Below are positions 37,396-46,423 of a DNA stretch of 64,000 bases, piece by piece. Position 1 is the first letter of the stretch. Each line of letters opens with the position of its first letter. The stretch spans positions 744,001 through 808,000 of the forward strand of contig NZ_CP117411.1 in assembly GCF_028607085.1 (NCBI RefSeq), written 5' to 3'. Position numbers and translations under genes: made by a program. This stretch comes from Sphingomonas naphthae (lineage in GTDB: Bacteria > Pseudomonadota > Alphaproteobacteria > Sphingomonadales > Sphingomonadaceae). The notes below the pieces were generated by a model, which did no database searches, was not told the DNA's origin, and was given only the letters and a program-made list of their open reading frames with translations.

Positions 37396-37929
37396 GTGTC
37401 GGACGCGGGCGATCCACCCATGTTACCCTCCGGCCTTGAGGCCGTCTTTCTCGAAAACCGCGAGCGCCTGTTGCGCTTCGTCGCCGCGCATGGCGCGGGC
37501 GAGGCGGCGGAGGACGTGTTGCAGGAATTGTGGCTGAAGGTGTCGTCGGCCGAGAGCGGGCCGGTCGCCAACCCTCTGTCCTACCTCTATCGCGCGGCCA
37601 ACAATGTAATGCTCGATCGCTATCGATCGCGCCAAGCGGCGGCGGCGCGCGACCATGCCTGGACCGAGGCGGCGACGACCGCGCCGGGCCGATCCGACGA
37701 ACCTTCGGGGGAGCGCCGCCTGATCGCGCGCGAACAGCTCGCCGCCGCCAACGCCGCGCTCGACGCGCTGGGCACGCGGGTGGCGACGGCGTTCCGGCGG
37801 CACCGCATCGATGGCGTGGCGCAGCGGCAGGTGGCGGCGGAACTGGGGGTGAGCCTGTCGACGGTGGAGGCCGATCTCCGGGTCGCCTATCGGGCGATGA
37901 TCGATCTCAGGAAGACGTGGGATGGATAG
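37396..37929 (+). CDS. ECF RNA polymerase sigma factor (FecI-like)
   Basis: A sigma-70 group IV factor of 177 residues. Region 2 covers ENRERLLRFVAAHGAGEAAEDVLQ to PLSYLYRAANNVMLDRYRS, and region 4 is RHRIDGVAQRQVAAELGVSL with STVEADLRVAYRAMIDLR. It stands directly upstream of a fecR-type gene and an STN-domain TonB receptor, so it very likely transcribes the receptor or a related regulon on ligand binding. Start GTG 37396 or ATG 37420; neither has a clear ribosome site. Confidence 0.9.
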   Translation: MSDAGDPPMLPSGLEAVFLENRERLLRFVAAHGAGEAAEDVLQELWLKVSSAESGPVANPLSYLYRAANNVMLDRYRSRQAAAARDHAWTEAATTAPGRSDEPSGERRLIAREQLAAANAALDALGTRVATAFRRHRIDGVAQRQVAAELGVSLSTVEADLRVAYRAMIDLRKTWDG

Positions 37930-37977
37930 GCCAAGGTTGCGCGCGCGCGTCTCCGTCCTGCTTCGGGGAGCCATGTG

Positions 37978-38907
37978 ATGCCGCAGGACAGGGACAGGAT
38001 CGAGGATCAGGCGGTGGAGTGGGTGATCCGCCAGCGCGACCCCGCGTTCGCGGACTGGGACGGCTTTGCCGACTGGATGGCGCAGGCGCCGGCCCATGCC
38101 GAGGCTTATCATGTCGCCGCGATCGCCGATCAGGATATGGCCGATCTGCTGGCAACCCCCGTACCCAAGCCGCTCGCCCCGCCGGCCCCGCGCCGCGCGG
38201 TCGGGCGGCGGGCGTGGATCAGCGGGGCGATCGCCGCGTCGCTGGCCGGGGTGATCGGCTGGCAGGTGATCGAGCGCCAGCCCGCGCTATATTCGATCGA
38301 GACGATCCCCGGCACGCGCCGCACCGTCACCTTGCCCGAAGGCACGGTGGTGATGCTCAACGGCGGTACGCGGCTGACGCTCGACGGGAAAGACCCGCGC
38401 CATGCGGTGCTGGAGCGCGGCGAGGCGCTGTTCGCGGTGGTGCATGATGAGGCGCGGCCGTTCAGCGTGGCGGTCGGCGGGGCGACGCTGCTGGATGTCG
38501 GCACCCGCTTCAACGTGCTGCGCGAGGGCGGGACGACCGAGGTGCAGGTTTCCGAAGGGGCCGTGGTCTATAATCCGAAGGCCGAGGCGGTGCGGCTCGA
38601 TCCGGGCAAGACGCTGCGCGCCGTGGACGGGCAAGGCGAGGTGACGCTCGGCACGGTCGCGCCCGATCGGGTGGCGGGCTGGACGAGCGGGCGACTGGTG
38701 TATGACGGGCAGCCGCTGGCGGCGGTGGCGGCCGATCTGGCGCGCTATGCCGGCCGGCCGGTGAGGGTCGCGCCGGCGCTGGCGGCGCGGCCCTTCCATG
38801 GCGCGCTCAACCTGGGGCCGGATGGCGATCTGGCGAAGCTCGGGCCGCTGCTCGATGTCGAGGTGCGGCGCGACGGGGCCGGCTGGGCGCTCGCCCCCGC
38901 GAAGTGA
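37978..38907 (+). CDS. FecR-type anti-sigma regulator
   Basis: A 309-residue transmembrane signal transducer. The N-terminal cytoplasmic domain (EDQAVEWVIRQRDPAFADW; FADWMAQAPAHAEAY) binds the sigma factor. One membrane helix (AWISGAIAASLAGVIGWQV) near residues 78-98 leads to the FecR periplasmic domain (LPEGTVVMLNGGTRL; GEALFAVVHDEARPFSV; DVGTRFNVL), then a small STN-like C-terminal part. ATG 37978 has GGGGAG upstream. Its TGA overlaps the TonB-receptor start GTG. Confidence 0.92.
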   Translation: MPQDRDRIEDQAVEWVIRQRDPAFADWDGFADWMAQAPAHAEAYHVAAIADQDMADLLATPVPKPLAPPAPRRAVGRRAWISGAIAASLAGVIGWQVIERQPALYSIETIPGTRRTVTLPEGTVVMLNGGTRLTLDGKDPRHAVLERGEALFAVVHDEARPFSVAVGGATLLDVGTRFNVLREGGTTEVQVSEGAVVYNPKAEAVRLDPGKTLRAVDGQGEVTLGTVAPDRVAGWTSGRLVYDGQPLAAVAADLARYAGRPVRVAPALAARPFHGALNLGPDGDLAKLGPLLDVEVRRDGAGWALAPAK

Positions 38908-41321
38908 GGGCGCGCGGCTTCGCCTGGGCGCTCGCCGTTGTCGCCGGCCCGGTGTGGGCGGCGGAGCGGGTGGCGATCGATCTCCCGGCCGGGCGGCTGG
39001 GCGATGCGGTCGCGGCCTTGTCGCGTCAGGCGGGCGTGAGCGTCGCCGGGGACGGGACGCTGTGGAGCCGGCCGGTGCGCGCGGTGAAGGGGTGGATGGC
39101 CCCGCGCGAGGCGCTCGACCGGCTGCTGGCGGGCAGCGGGGCGCGGGCGGTGGCGCTGGGCGGGCGGAACTGGCGGATCGTGGCGGCCAGGCCGGTCGTC
39201 GTGGCGGTGAAGCGGCTCGCGCCGCCACCTGCCGTAGAGACCGGCGGCGATATCGTCGTCACCGCCAGCAAGCGCGACGTGCGGTTGCGCGATTTCGCGG
39301 GCTCGGTCAGCCAGCTCGACGGGCCGGACCTCGCCTTCGGCGGCGAGCAGGGGACGGGATCGATCCTCGCCCGGCTGGCCAGCCTGTCCTCCACCCATCT
39401 GGGGGCGGGACGCAATAAGCTCTTTATCCGGGGCATCGCCGATTCCAGCTTCACCGGGCCGACGCAGGCGACGGTAGGGCAATATCTCGGCGACATGCGC
39501 CTCACCTACAACGCGCCCGATCCCGACCTGCGGCTGTACGATATCAAGGCGGTCGAGGTGCTGGAGGGGCCGCAGGGCACGCTCTATGGCGCTGGGTCGC
39601 TGGGCGGCATCGTGCGGATCGTGCCCAATTCCCCCGACCTGACCGCCACCGGCGGGGCCATGTCGGTCGGCGCCTCGGCGACGCAGCATGGCGATCCGGG
39701 TGGCGATCTCGGCGGGATGGTGAATGTGCCGCTGGTCGAGGGTTCGGTCGGCCTGCGCGTCGTCGGCTTCGCGATGCGCGAGGGCGGTTACATCGACGAC
39801 GTCGTGCGCCGGCGGCGCGACGTGAACCGCACCTCCGTCAGCGGCGGGCGGGCGACCCTGCGGTTCGATCCGGGCGACGGCTGGTCGATCGATCTGGGCG
39901 GCGTAATGCAGGACAATGCCGGCCGCGACAGCCAATATGCCGATCGCGACCAGCCGCCGCTGACCCGTGCCAGCCCGACCGATGGCGGCTTCGACGCGGA
40001 ATATCGGCTCGGGCAGATAGTGATCGGCAAGGCATGGGATGGCCTGCGTTTCCTGTCCTCCACCGGCCTCGTCCGCCAGCGGCTGGAGGAGCGCTATGAC
40101 GCGACACCGCTGGGCGGCTCCAACCAGCTGTTCGTCCAGCGCAACCGCACCGCCATGTTCGCCAGCGAGAACCGGCTGTGGCGGCCGATGCGCGGTGGCT
40201 TCGGCTGGGTGGTGGGGGCGAGCTATACCCGCAACCGCACCCGCCTGATCCGCTATCTCGGGCCGGAGGCGGCGCCGCTGCCGGTGACGGGCGTCACCAA
40301 CCGCATCGCCGAGACGACGCTCTACGGCGAGGCGAGCGTCGAACCGATCCGGGGCCTGACCGTGACCGGCGGGCTGCGCTATGCCCGCCAGCGCCTGTCG
40401 GGCGAGGGTGAGGACGTGCTGCCCGCCTTCCGCGCGCTGCTGATCGAACAGGGCACCGTCGCCAGCCGGCGCGAGACGAGCCTGTTGCCCTTCGCCTCGG
40501 TATCGGGCGCGGTGCTGCCGGGGGTGCTGCTCTACGCGCGCTATCAGGAGGGGTTCCGCCCCGGCGGGCTGGCGATCGAGAGCGGCATCGTCCGCCGCTT
40601 CCGCAACGATCGGGTGCGGACGATGGAGACGGGGCTGCGGGTCGGCCAGCGCGGGCGCGATCCGGTCGATCTGGCGGTAGCGCTGTCCTATACGCGCTGG
40701 GGCGATATCCAGGCCGATTTCATCGACACGTCGGGGCTGCCCTCCACCGACAATATCGGTGATGGGCGCATTTACACGATCAGCGCCGCGCTCGGCTGGC
40801 AGCCGGTGCCGCGCCTGCAACTGGATGCGGCGCTGTCGCTCAACGACAGCAAGGTGACCGATCCCTCGCCCACCTTCGCCGCGACGCTGGCCGGCCTGTT
40901 CACCCCCGGCCGCCCGATCGGCGCGGGCGTGACGGGCAGCGGCGAGGCGGCGAGCATGATCTCCCGCGCGATGGGGCGCATCCCCAATGTGGCGCGCTTC
41001 ACGACGCGGATCGGCGCGGATTATCGCCTGCCGGTGGGCGACGATCTGGAATTCCGGGTGAGCGGCTGGGCGCGCTACGTCGGCAAGTCGCGGCTGGGGC
41101 TGGGGCCGCTGCTGGGCGAGGCGCAGGGCGATTATCTGGATACCGCACTGACGGCGCGGATCGGCCGGGCCGGGCTGGGGCTGACGATCGGGATCACCAA
41201 TCTGACCGACGCGATCGGCAACCGCTTCGCGCTGGGCACGCCGTTCGCCGCGAACGACGGGCGGCAGATCACGCCGCTTCGGCCCCGGACGATCCGGGTG
41301 GGGCTGGATACGGCGTTTTAG
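38904..41321 (+). CDS. TonB-dependent receptor with N-terminal STN signalling domain
   Basis: Outer-membrane transducer of 805 residues. Signal peptide (AWALAVVAGPVWAAE), then an STN domain (residues about 25-95: IDLPAGRLGDAVAALSRQAG and APREALDRLLAGSGARAV) that contacts FecR, a plug (DIVVTASKRDVRLRDFAGSV; VEVLEGPQGTLYGAGSLGG) and a 22-strand barrel ending in aromatic Phe. The start is GTG 38904 overlapping fecR (GTGA). The ligand is not known: no siderophore genes are nearby, and polyphenol or siderophore uptake are both possible. Confidence 0.93.
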   Translation: MRARGFAWALAVVAGPVWAAERVAIDLPAGRLGDAVAALSRQAGVSVAGDGTLWSRPVRAVKGWMAPREALDRLLAGSGARAVALGGRNWRIVAARPVVVAVKRLAPPPAVETGGDIVVTASKRDVRLRDFAGSVSQLDGPDLAFGGEQGTGSILARLASLSSTHLGAGRNKLFIRGIADSSFTGPTQATVGQYLGDMRLTYNAPDPDLRLYDIKAVEVLEGPQGTLYGAGSLGGIVRIVPNSPDLTATGGAMSVGASATQHGDPGGDLGGMVNVPLVEGSVGLRVVGFAMREGGYIDDVVRRRRDVNRTSVSGGRATLRFDPGDGWSIDLGGVMQDNAGRDSQYADRDQPPLTRASPTDGGFDAEYRLGQIVIGKAWDGLRFLSSTGLVRQRLEERYDATPLGGSNQLFVQRNRTAMFASENRLWRPMRGGFGWVVGASYTRNRTRLIRYLGPEAAPLPVTGVTNRIAETTLYGEASVEPIRGLTVTGGLRYARQRLSGEGEDVLPAFRALLIEQGTVASRRETSLLPFASVSGAVLPGVLLYARYQEGFRPGGLAIESGIVRRFRNDRVRTMETGLRVGQRGRDPVDLAVALSYTRWGDIQADFIDTSGLPSTDNIGDGRIYTISAALGWQPVPRLQLDAALSLNDSKVTDPSPTFAATLAGLFTPGRPIGAGVTGSGEAASMISRAMGRIPNVARFTTRIGADYRLPVGDDLEFRVSGWARYVGKSRLGLGPLLGEAQGDYLDTALTARIGRAGLGLTIGITNLTDAIGNRFALGTPFAANDGRQITPLRPRTIRVGLDTAF

Positions 41322-41339
41322 TTCGGGTCGCAGGCGGCG

Positions 41340-41792
41340 TCAGGCGACCGCCAGCACCTCGATCGCCTCGCGGCGCCCGCCGAAATCGACATGCTCCCCC
41401 GCCATCGCGCCCATCATCGCGCGGGCGAGTGGGGCGGAAAAGGCGATGAGGCCCTCGGCCGGATCGGCCTCGTCGTCGCCGACGATCCCGATCTCGCGTT
41501 CGCGGCCGTCGAGGCGGAAGCGGACGCGGGAGCCGATGCCGGCTTCGTCCTCGGCCGGCGTGGGGGCGGGCAATGCGGTGGCCTGGCGGGTGCGCCAGTA
41601 GCGCAGGTCGCGGGCAATCTCCTCGCGCGCGGCCTCCTCGGCGGAGGCGAGCGCGGCCTCCAGCGCGGCGACCTTCTCGACGATCAGCGTCTGCCCGCGC
41701 GGGGTGACATAGTTCGGGCCGGCCGGGATCGGCAGCTCGAACTTGGGTTCCTTATGTTCCTCGTCGCTTTCCCGACGAAACGCCACGCTCAC
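41340..41792 (-). CDS. GreA/GreB-family transcription elongation factor
   Basis: A 150-residue protein: a short coiled coil (KVAALEAALASAEEAAREEI) that would enter the RNA polymerase secondary channel, then the C-terminal FKBP-like Gre domain (GSRVRFRLDGREREIGIVGDDEADP; LIAFSAPLARAMMGAMAGEHVDF). Which Gre paralogue it is cannot be decided; the acidic tip residues of GreA are not obvious. The start is GTG 41792, with GAAGGAGA at 8 nt. The longer frame to 42050 lies in the terminator of the preceding gene and was rejected. Confidence 0.85.
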   Translation of the reverse strand: MSVAFRRESDEEHKEPKFELPIPAGPNYVTPRGQTLIVEKVAALEAALASAEEAAREEIARDLRYWRTRQATALPAPTPAEDEAGIGSRVRFRLDGREREIGIVGDDEADPAEGLIAFSAPLARAMMGAMAGEHVDFGGRREAIEVLAVA

Positions 41793-41891
41793 GGTATCGC
41801 TCTCCTTCGCCCTCCAGATGGGGCGAAGGAGGCGCGGGGGCAAGCGGCCTGAAATCCTCTCGGTCAGGGAGGATTTCAGGCCAAACAGCAA

Positions 41892-41933
41892 GACGCCCCG
41901 GCTGCGGCTCCTGCGAGCCATCGCCGGGGCGTC
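41892..41933 (-). terminator. Terminator of the 41954-44098 TonB receptor gene
   Basis: The stem GACGCCCCGGC / GCCGGGGCGTC (41892-41902 and 41923-41933) encloses an inner GGCTC/GAGCC hairpin. Reading on the minus strand it follows the receptor stop by about 20 bp and is trailed by TTGCTGTTT. It shields the gre gene from read-through. Confidence 0.8.
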
Positions 41934-41953
41934 CCGTTTCCGATCGGGGCAGA

Positions 41954-44098
41954 TCAGAAGCGGTAGGAGAATTCCACGCGGTAGGTGCGGGGTTCCACGG
42001 CCTGGCGCGCGTAGCTGTTGATGAAGGCCAGGCCGATGCCGTTCTTCCACTGCTGGCGGTTGGCCAGGTTGCGGCCGGCGACGCTCACCTGCCAGCCCGC
42101 GTCGGAGACCAGCGCCACCTCGGCGTTGAATTCCTGGATCGTCGAGGTGTGGGTGACGGGCAGGTTGTTGATGTTGGCGTACATCTTGTCGCGGAAGATG
42201 AAGTCGCCGCCGAAGCGCACGGTGTTCGCGCCCACCGCCTGGATCGGCAGTTCGTAGCGGAAGCCGGTCATGCCCGAATAATAGGGCACCACCGCGTTGC
42301 GCTTCAGGTTGGTCGGCAGCTGCGCGCCCGGGATCGCCTTCACCTTGGTCTCGTCCTGGAGGCCGCCGTTGAAGAAGATGTCCAGCCCGCGCACCGGCTT
42401 GATGTTCAGCTCCGCCTCGATGCCGTAAACCCGCTCGGACAGGCCGTTGTCCTGCACCAGAACGGCGGTGCCGGGCACGAAGGCGCTGATGACCAGATCC
42501 TTGAAGTCGTTGACGAAGGCCGCGACGTTGAAGCGCACCTTGCGATCGAACAGGTCGGACTTGAAGCCCACTTCATAGGCCCACAGGCCCTCCGGCCCGA
42601 AGGGGGCCGCGGCCACCACCGGGCTGGTCGCGCCGGCGGTATAGCCACCCGAACGGAAGCCCTTCGAGATCGAGCCGTAGAGGAAGAGGTTGTCGGTCGC
42701 CTGATAGTTCAGGCCGAATTTCGGCGTGAAGGCGTTGAAGCTGGTGTCGTCCGAATAAGGCGTCGCCGGATTGACGAAGCCGCGGATCTTCTTCTTCTCG
42801 TCGGTGTAGCGGCCGCCGACCAGCAGCTCCAGCTTCGACGTCAGCTTGTAGTTGAGCTGGGCGTAGCCGGCGATCGAGCGGGTGTCGGCGTGATAGCCGA
42901 GCCGCGAGTTGGTGAAGATCGCGGTGGTCGGGATGAAGGTCCTGTCTGCGATCTCCTGGCTCACGCCTTCCTTGAAGAAATAGAGGCCGCCGATCCAGTC
43001 CAGCTTGCCGTCGAAGGCGTCGCCGAAGATCTGATATTCCTGGCTGAACTGCTCCTGGCTGATGTCGCTGACCCGGTTGAAGCCGGTGACATATTGGCCG
43101 TTGGGGCGCAGCACGCCGCCCGACAGGTCGACGTTCCAATAATCCTTGGTCTTGGACCAGCCGGTGATGCTCTTGACGGTGAAGGCATCATATTCGCCCT
43201 TCACGTGCAGGCTGGCCGAGGTGATCTCGGTGCTGCCGGCGCTGTCGAGCGGGGTGCGGGTGGTGAGATAGTCGCCGGTGAAGGGCTTCAGCGTGGCGTT
43301 GTTGATCGGCGTCGCGACGAAGCCGTCATTCTTGCTGTCGGTGTGGCTGACCGTCAGGTTCGCGTCCCAATGCTCCGAGCCGTAATAATGCAGCTTGCCG
43401 CGCAGGCCCCAGAAATCGCGCCGGTCGGTGGTGCCGCCGGTCGGGATCTGCTTGATATAGCCCTTGCCCATGTCGGTGTAGACGCCGGCGATCGAGGCGG
43501 CGAGCGCGCCCTTGACGAGCGGTGCCGCGATGGCGCCGCGCAGGCGGACGGTCTGGTAATTGCCGTAGCTGATGCCGGCATTGCCCTTCACCGTGTCACC
43601 CGGCGTGGCCGAGATGATGTTGACCGCGCCCGTCATCGAGTTGCGGCCGAACAGGGTGCCCTGCGGCCCGCGCAGCACTTCGATCCGCTCGATATCGGTG
43701 AACTCGGAATTCACCGAGGAGGGGCGCGCCTGATAGACGTCGTCGAAATAGAAGCTCACCGGCTGTTCGGTGATGCCGAAGCCGCCCGAATTGTCGCCAC
43801 GGCCGCGCATCGAGACCGAGACGGTCGAGCTGTTGGCCACGCCGGGGGCGACGTAGAAATTGGGGACGGTCGCGGCGATCTGGTCGACGCGGGTGATCGC
43901 CAGCTTCACCAGATCGTTGGCGGAGAGCGCCGAAACGGTGACCGGCGTATGTTGCAGCGAAGTCTCGCGGCGGGTCGCGGTGACCGTGATCTCCTGGTTC
44001 TCGGTGTCATCCACCGCCGGAACCGGCGCGGTCTGCGCGTAAGCTGAAGTCGAAAATGATGCCGCCGCGACGGTCGCGAGCAAAAGGCTCCGGAACAT
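41954..44098 (-). CDS. TonB-dependent receptor
   Basis: Outer-membrane active transporter of 714 residues. Signal peptide (SLLLATVAAASFSTSAYAQ), TonB box-like EITVTATRRETSLQHTPV, plug with IERIEVLRGPQGTLFGRNS and a barrel ending in VEFSYRF with terminal Phe. It has no STN domain. It lies upstream-adjacent (same strand, downstream in transcription) of the catabolic operon at 44315-49592 with 216 bp between, so it may import that operon's substrate; this is inference from position. ATG 44098 has AAAGGGGATAAAGC before it. Confidence 0.92.
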   Translation of the reverse strand: MFRSLLLATVAAASFSTSAYAQTAPVPAVDDTENQEITVTATRRETSLQHTPVTVSALSANDLVKLAITRVDQIAATVPNFYVAPGVANSSTVSVSMRGRGDNSGGFGITEQPVSFYFDDVYQARPSSVNSEFTDIERIEVLRGPQGTLFGRNSMTGAVNIISATPGDTVKGNAGISYGNYQTVRLRGAIAAPLVKGALAASIAGVYTDMGKGYIKQIPTGGTTDRRDFWGLRGKLHYYGSEHWDANLTVSHTDSKNDGFVATPINNATLKPFTGDYLTTRTPLDSAGSTEITSASLHVKGEYDAFTVKSITGWSKTKDYWNVDLSGGVLRPNGQYVTGFNRVSDISQEQFSQEYQIFGDAFDGKLDWIGGLYFFKEGVSQEIADRTFIPTTAIFTNSRLGYHADTRSIAGYAQLNYKLTSKLELLVGGRYTDEKKKIRGFVNPATPYSDDTSFNAFTPKFGLNYQATDNLFLYGSISKGFRSGGYTAGATSPVVAAAPFGPEGLWAYEVGFKSDLFDRKVRFNVAAFVNDFKDLVISAFVPGTAVLVQDNGLSERVYGIEAELNIKPVRGLDIFFNGGLQDETKVKAIPGAQLPTNLKRNAVVPYYSGMTGFRYELPIQAVGANTVRFGGDFIFRDKMYANINNLPVTHTSTIQEFNAEVALVSDAGWQVSVAGRNLANRQQWKNGIGLAFINSYARQAVEPRTYRVEFSYRF

Positions 44099-44314
44099 GC
44101 TTTATCCCCTTTGGTAACACCCGGCGATTCAGTTACCCTCGACCCCGACCGAGCTTATATTTCTCTTCCCCCCACTCACCCCTGCCTCGGCCATCGCCGG
44201 GAATACTTCCCATGGTCGATGGCCCCAAGTGTGACCGGATGATTGCAGAGTGACCCGAATCAGGGCGATCCGCTCATGGACTCGAAATTCTCTCCATCCA
44301 GTGGATAGTGGGGG

Positions 44315-45073
44315 TTACCCGCCCGGCATGTTGCCGCCATCGACGGGGAGATGGACGCCGGTGATGGCTTTCGCGGCGGGGGAGGCGAGGAATACAACGC
44401 CCGCCGCGATATCCTCGGGGCTGGCCATCACGCCCATCGGGCTGTTGCCGAGCATCCGCGTCAGAAACGCATCCTCGTCGCCGCCGGGGGCGACATTGCC
44501 CATCAGCATCGCGGTGTGGACCGGGCCGGGCAGCACGCAATTTACGCGGATGCCGTATTTGCCCGCGGCGTGGGCGGCGGTGCGGGTCGTCATCAACACG
44601 CCCGCCTTGGAGGCGCAATAGGCGCTGGCGAGCGGGTTGGCGCGGATCGACATGCCCGATCCCATGTTGACGATCGCGCCCTTGCCGCGCCCCTTCATCC
44701 GCCGGATTGCCTGGCGGCAGCCGAGGAAGGTGCCGTCCAAATTGACCGCGATGTGGCGGCGCCACAGGTCGAGGCTCATATCCTCGAACGGGATATTGGG
44801 CACGAAGATGCCGGCATTGTTCACCAGCACGTCGAGCCCGCCGAGGTCCGCATCGACCCGGTCGAGCAGCGCATCCCACGAGGCTTCGTCGGTCACGTCG
44901 AGCGGGTGGGCGACCGCGCCTTCCAGCGATGCGGCGACGGCTTCGGCGGCGGGGAGGTCGAGGTCGGCGACGACGACCCGGCCGCCCTGTCCCGCGAAGG
45001 CGGTGGCGATGGCGCGGCCCAGCCCGCCGCTGCCGCCCGTGACGACGATCGTCTGGCCGGTGAAATCACCCAT
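44315..45073 (-). CDS. SDR family oxidoreductase
   Basis: Classical short-chain dehydrogenase of 252 residues: TGGSGGLGRAIA (cofactor loop, residues about 13-24), DLDLPAAEA with Asp at the end of strand 2 favouring NAD, NNAGIF, active-site Ser in NMGSGMS, and YCASKAGV with Tyr and Lys. The substrate is unknown; most likely a hydroxylated intermediate of the neighbouring catabolic pathway. ATG 45073 has AAAGGA. Last gene of the minus-strand operon that begins at 49592. Confidence 0.9.
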   Translation of the reverse strand: MGDFTGQTIVVTGGSGGLGRAIATAFAGQGGRVVVADLDLPAAEAVAASLEGAVAHPLDVTDEASWDALLDRVDADLGGLDVLVNNAGIFVPNIPFEDMSLDLWRRHIAVNLDGTFLGCRQAIRRMKGRGKGAIVNMGSGMSIRANPLASAYCASKAGVLMTTRTAAHAAGKYGIRVNCVLPGPVHTAMLMGNVAPGGDEDAFLTRMLGNSPMGVMASPEDIAAGVVFLASPAAKAITGVHLPVDGGNMPGG

Positions 45074-45094
45074 GTTCGGTCCTTTCGGGAAAGT

Positions 45095-46423
45095 TCAGGC
45101 GGGGGCGGGCGCCCGGCGCGGGTCATAGGTGGAGAGAATGAAGATCGCGACGATCATCATCGCCGCCGGCCCGCCGACATAGGCCCAGGCGACCCCGGAC
45201 GAGACGCTGGCCGGCTGGATCACGTCACCCCCGCCGCGCACGAAGCCGGCGAGCGACAGGACGGCCGCGACCCCGAAGCTGCCGCACGCCAGCATCGCTT
45301 TCTCCATCGCGGTATAGGCCGAGGTGAAGAGTCCCTTGCGTGGGGAATCCGGCCCGTCGAGCCCGATCGTCTCGACCAGCATGGCGAAGGACAGGAGGGT
45401 GAGGCCACAGGTGCCGACCCCGCCGAACAGGCCGATCGCGTAGAAGATCCACTGGTCGCCGGGCGACAGGAACAGGCAGAGCAGGTGCGCCAGGCCATAC
45501 CAGCCGGTCGCCCAGCGATAGGCGACGATCGTGCGGTGGCGCTTGGCCAGCATCACCCACAAAGGCTGGCCGATCGCCGCGCCCGCGACCGAGGCGAGGA
45601 TGAAGCCGCTGACGGTGGTGAGCGGCAGCTTCAGGAAATAGACGATGAAATAGACCATTCCCGACGAATGGAAGCCGAAGCCGAACAGTTGGGCGGCGGA
45701 CGCGAGGAAGATGATGCGGAACGGCCGGTGCCGGAAGGCCGAGCGCATCTGGACGAGGATATTCCCCGGCGGCGGCGCGGTCCGCGCGGGCTGGCGGACG
45801 GGCACGAAGATGGCGGTGAGCATCGTCGTGACCAGGATGAGCGTGCCCAACGCCACGCCCATCAGCGCGTAGCCGCTGCGCGTGCCGCCCATCAGCGCGA
45901 TCAGCCACGGGGCCACCGACAGCCCCGCCAGTACGCCCGCCAGCCCGAAATACTGGCGGAAGGCGAGCGCCTTGGTGCGCTGATAGGGCTCGTCCCCCAG
46001 CTCCGACGCCAGGGTGAGATAGGGCACCGAGTAGAAAGAGAAGGCCGTCGACAGCAGCCAGTAGAGCGTGCCGATCAGCAATGCGCGCAGCGCCTCGCTA
46101 TCGGGCACCGGCACGCTGAACAGCAGCATGAAGGTGAGGCCCGAGATCAGCGACCCGCCGATCAGATAGGGCTTGCGCGCGCCGATGCGGGTATGCGTGC
46201 GATCGGAGAGCATCCCCACCATCGGATCGGCGATGATGATCCACAGCTTGGGGATCAGGATGGCGAGGCCGGCGTAGGAAGGCGGGATCGACAGCGCGTT
46301 CGTCATGTAGAACAGCAGCATCGCGCCCGGCACGTCGCGCATCACCTGATTGCCGATCTGCCCCACGCCGTAGGACAGATAATGGCGCAGTTTGAGGTGG
46401 AAGGCGCCCGCCGGGCCGGTCAC
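45095..46423 (-). CDS. GPH-family MFS symporter
   Basis: A 442-residue transporter with about 12 helices, of the glycoside-pentoside-hexuronide:cation symporter type: YGVGQIGNQVMRDVPGAMLLFY, PKLWIIIADPMVGMLSDRTH and RIGARKPYLIGG are typical, though members transport varied organic acids or glycosides. The start is GTG 46423, overlapping the amidase stop (GTGA). It is within the catabolic operon, so import of the substrate across the inner membrane is the probable role. Confidence 0.88.
   Translation of the reverse strand: MTGPAGAFHLKLRHYLSYGVGQIGNQVMRDVPGAMLLFYMTNALSIPPSYAGLAILIPKLWIIIADPMVGMLSDRTHTRIGARKPYLIGGSLISGLTFMLLFSVPVPDSEALRALLIGTLYWLLSTAFSFYSVPYLTLASELGDEPYQRTKALAFRQYFGLAGVLAGLSVAPWLIALMGGTRSGYALMGVALGTLILVTTMLTAIFVPVRQPARTAPPPGNILVQMRSAFRHRPFRIIFLASAAQLFGFGFHSSGMVYFIVYFLKLPLTTVSGFILASVAGAAIGQPLWVMLAKRHRTIVAYRWATGWYGLAHLLCLFLSPGDQWIFYAIGLFGGVGTCGLTLLSFAMLVETIGLDGPDSPRKGLFTSAYTAMEKAMLACGSFGVAAVLSLAGFVRGGGDVIQPASVSSGVAWAYVGGPAAMMIVAIFILSTYDPRRAPAPA

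Noticed and set aside
42149-44047. 632-residue plus-strand open frame opposite the TonB receptor
   Set aside because: Mirror of the receptor's codon pattern; the receptor frame has a signal peptide, plug and barrel, this one has nothing.
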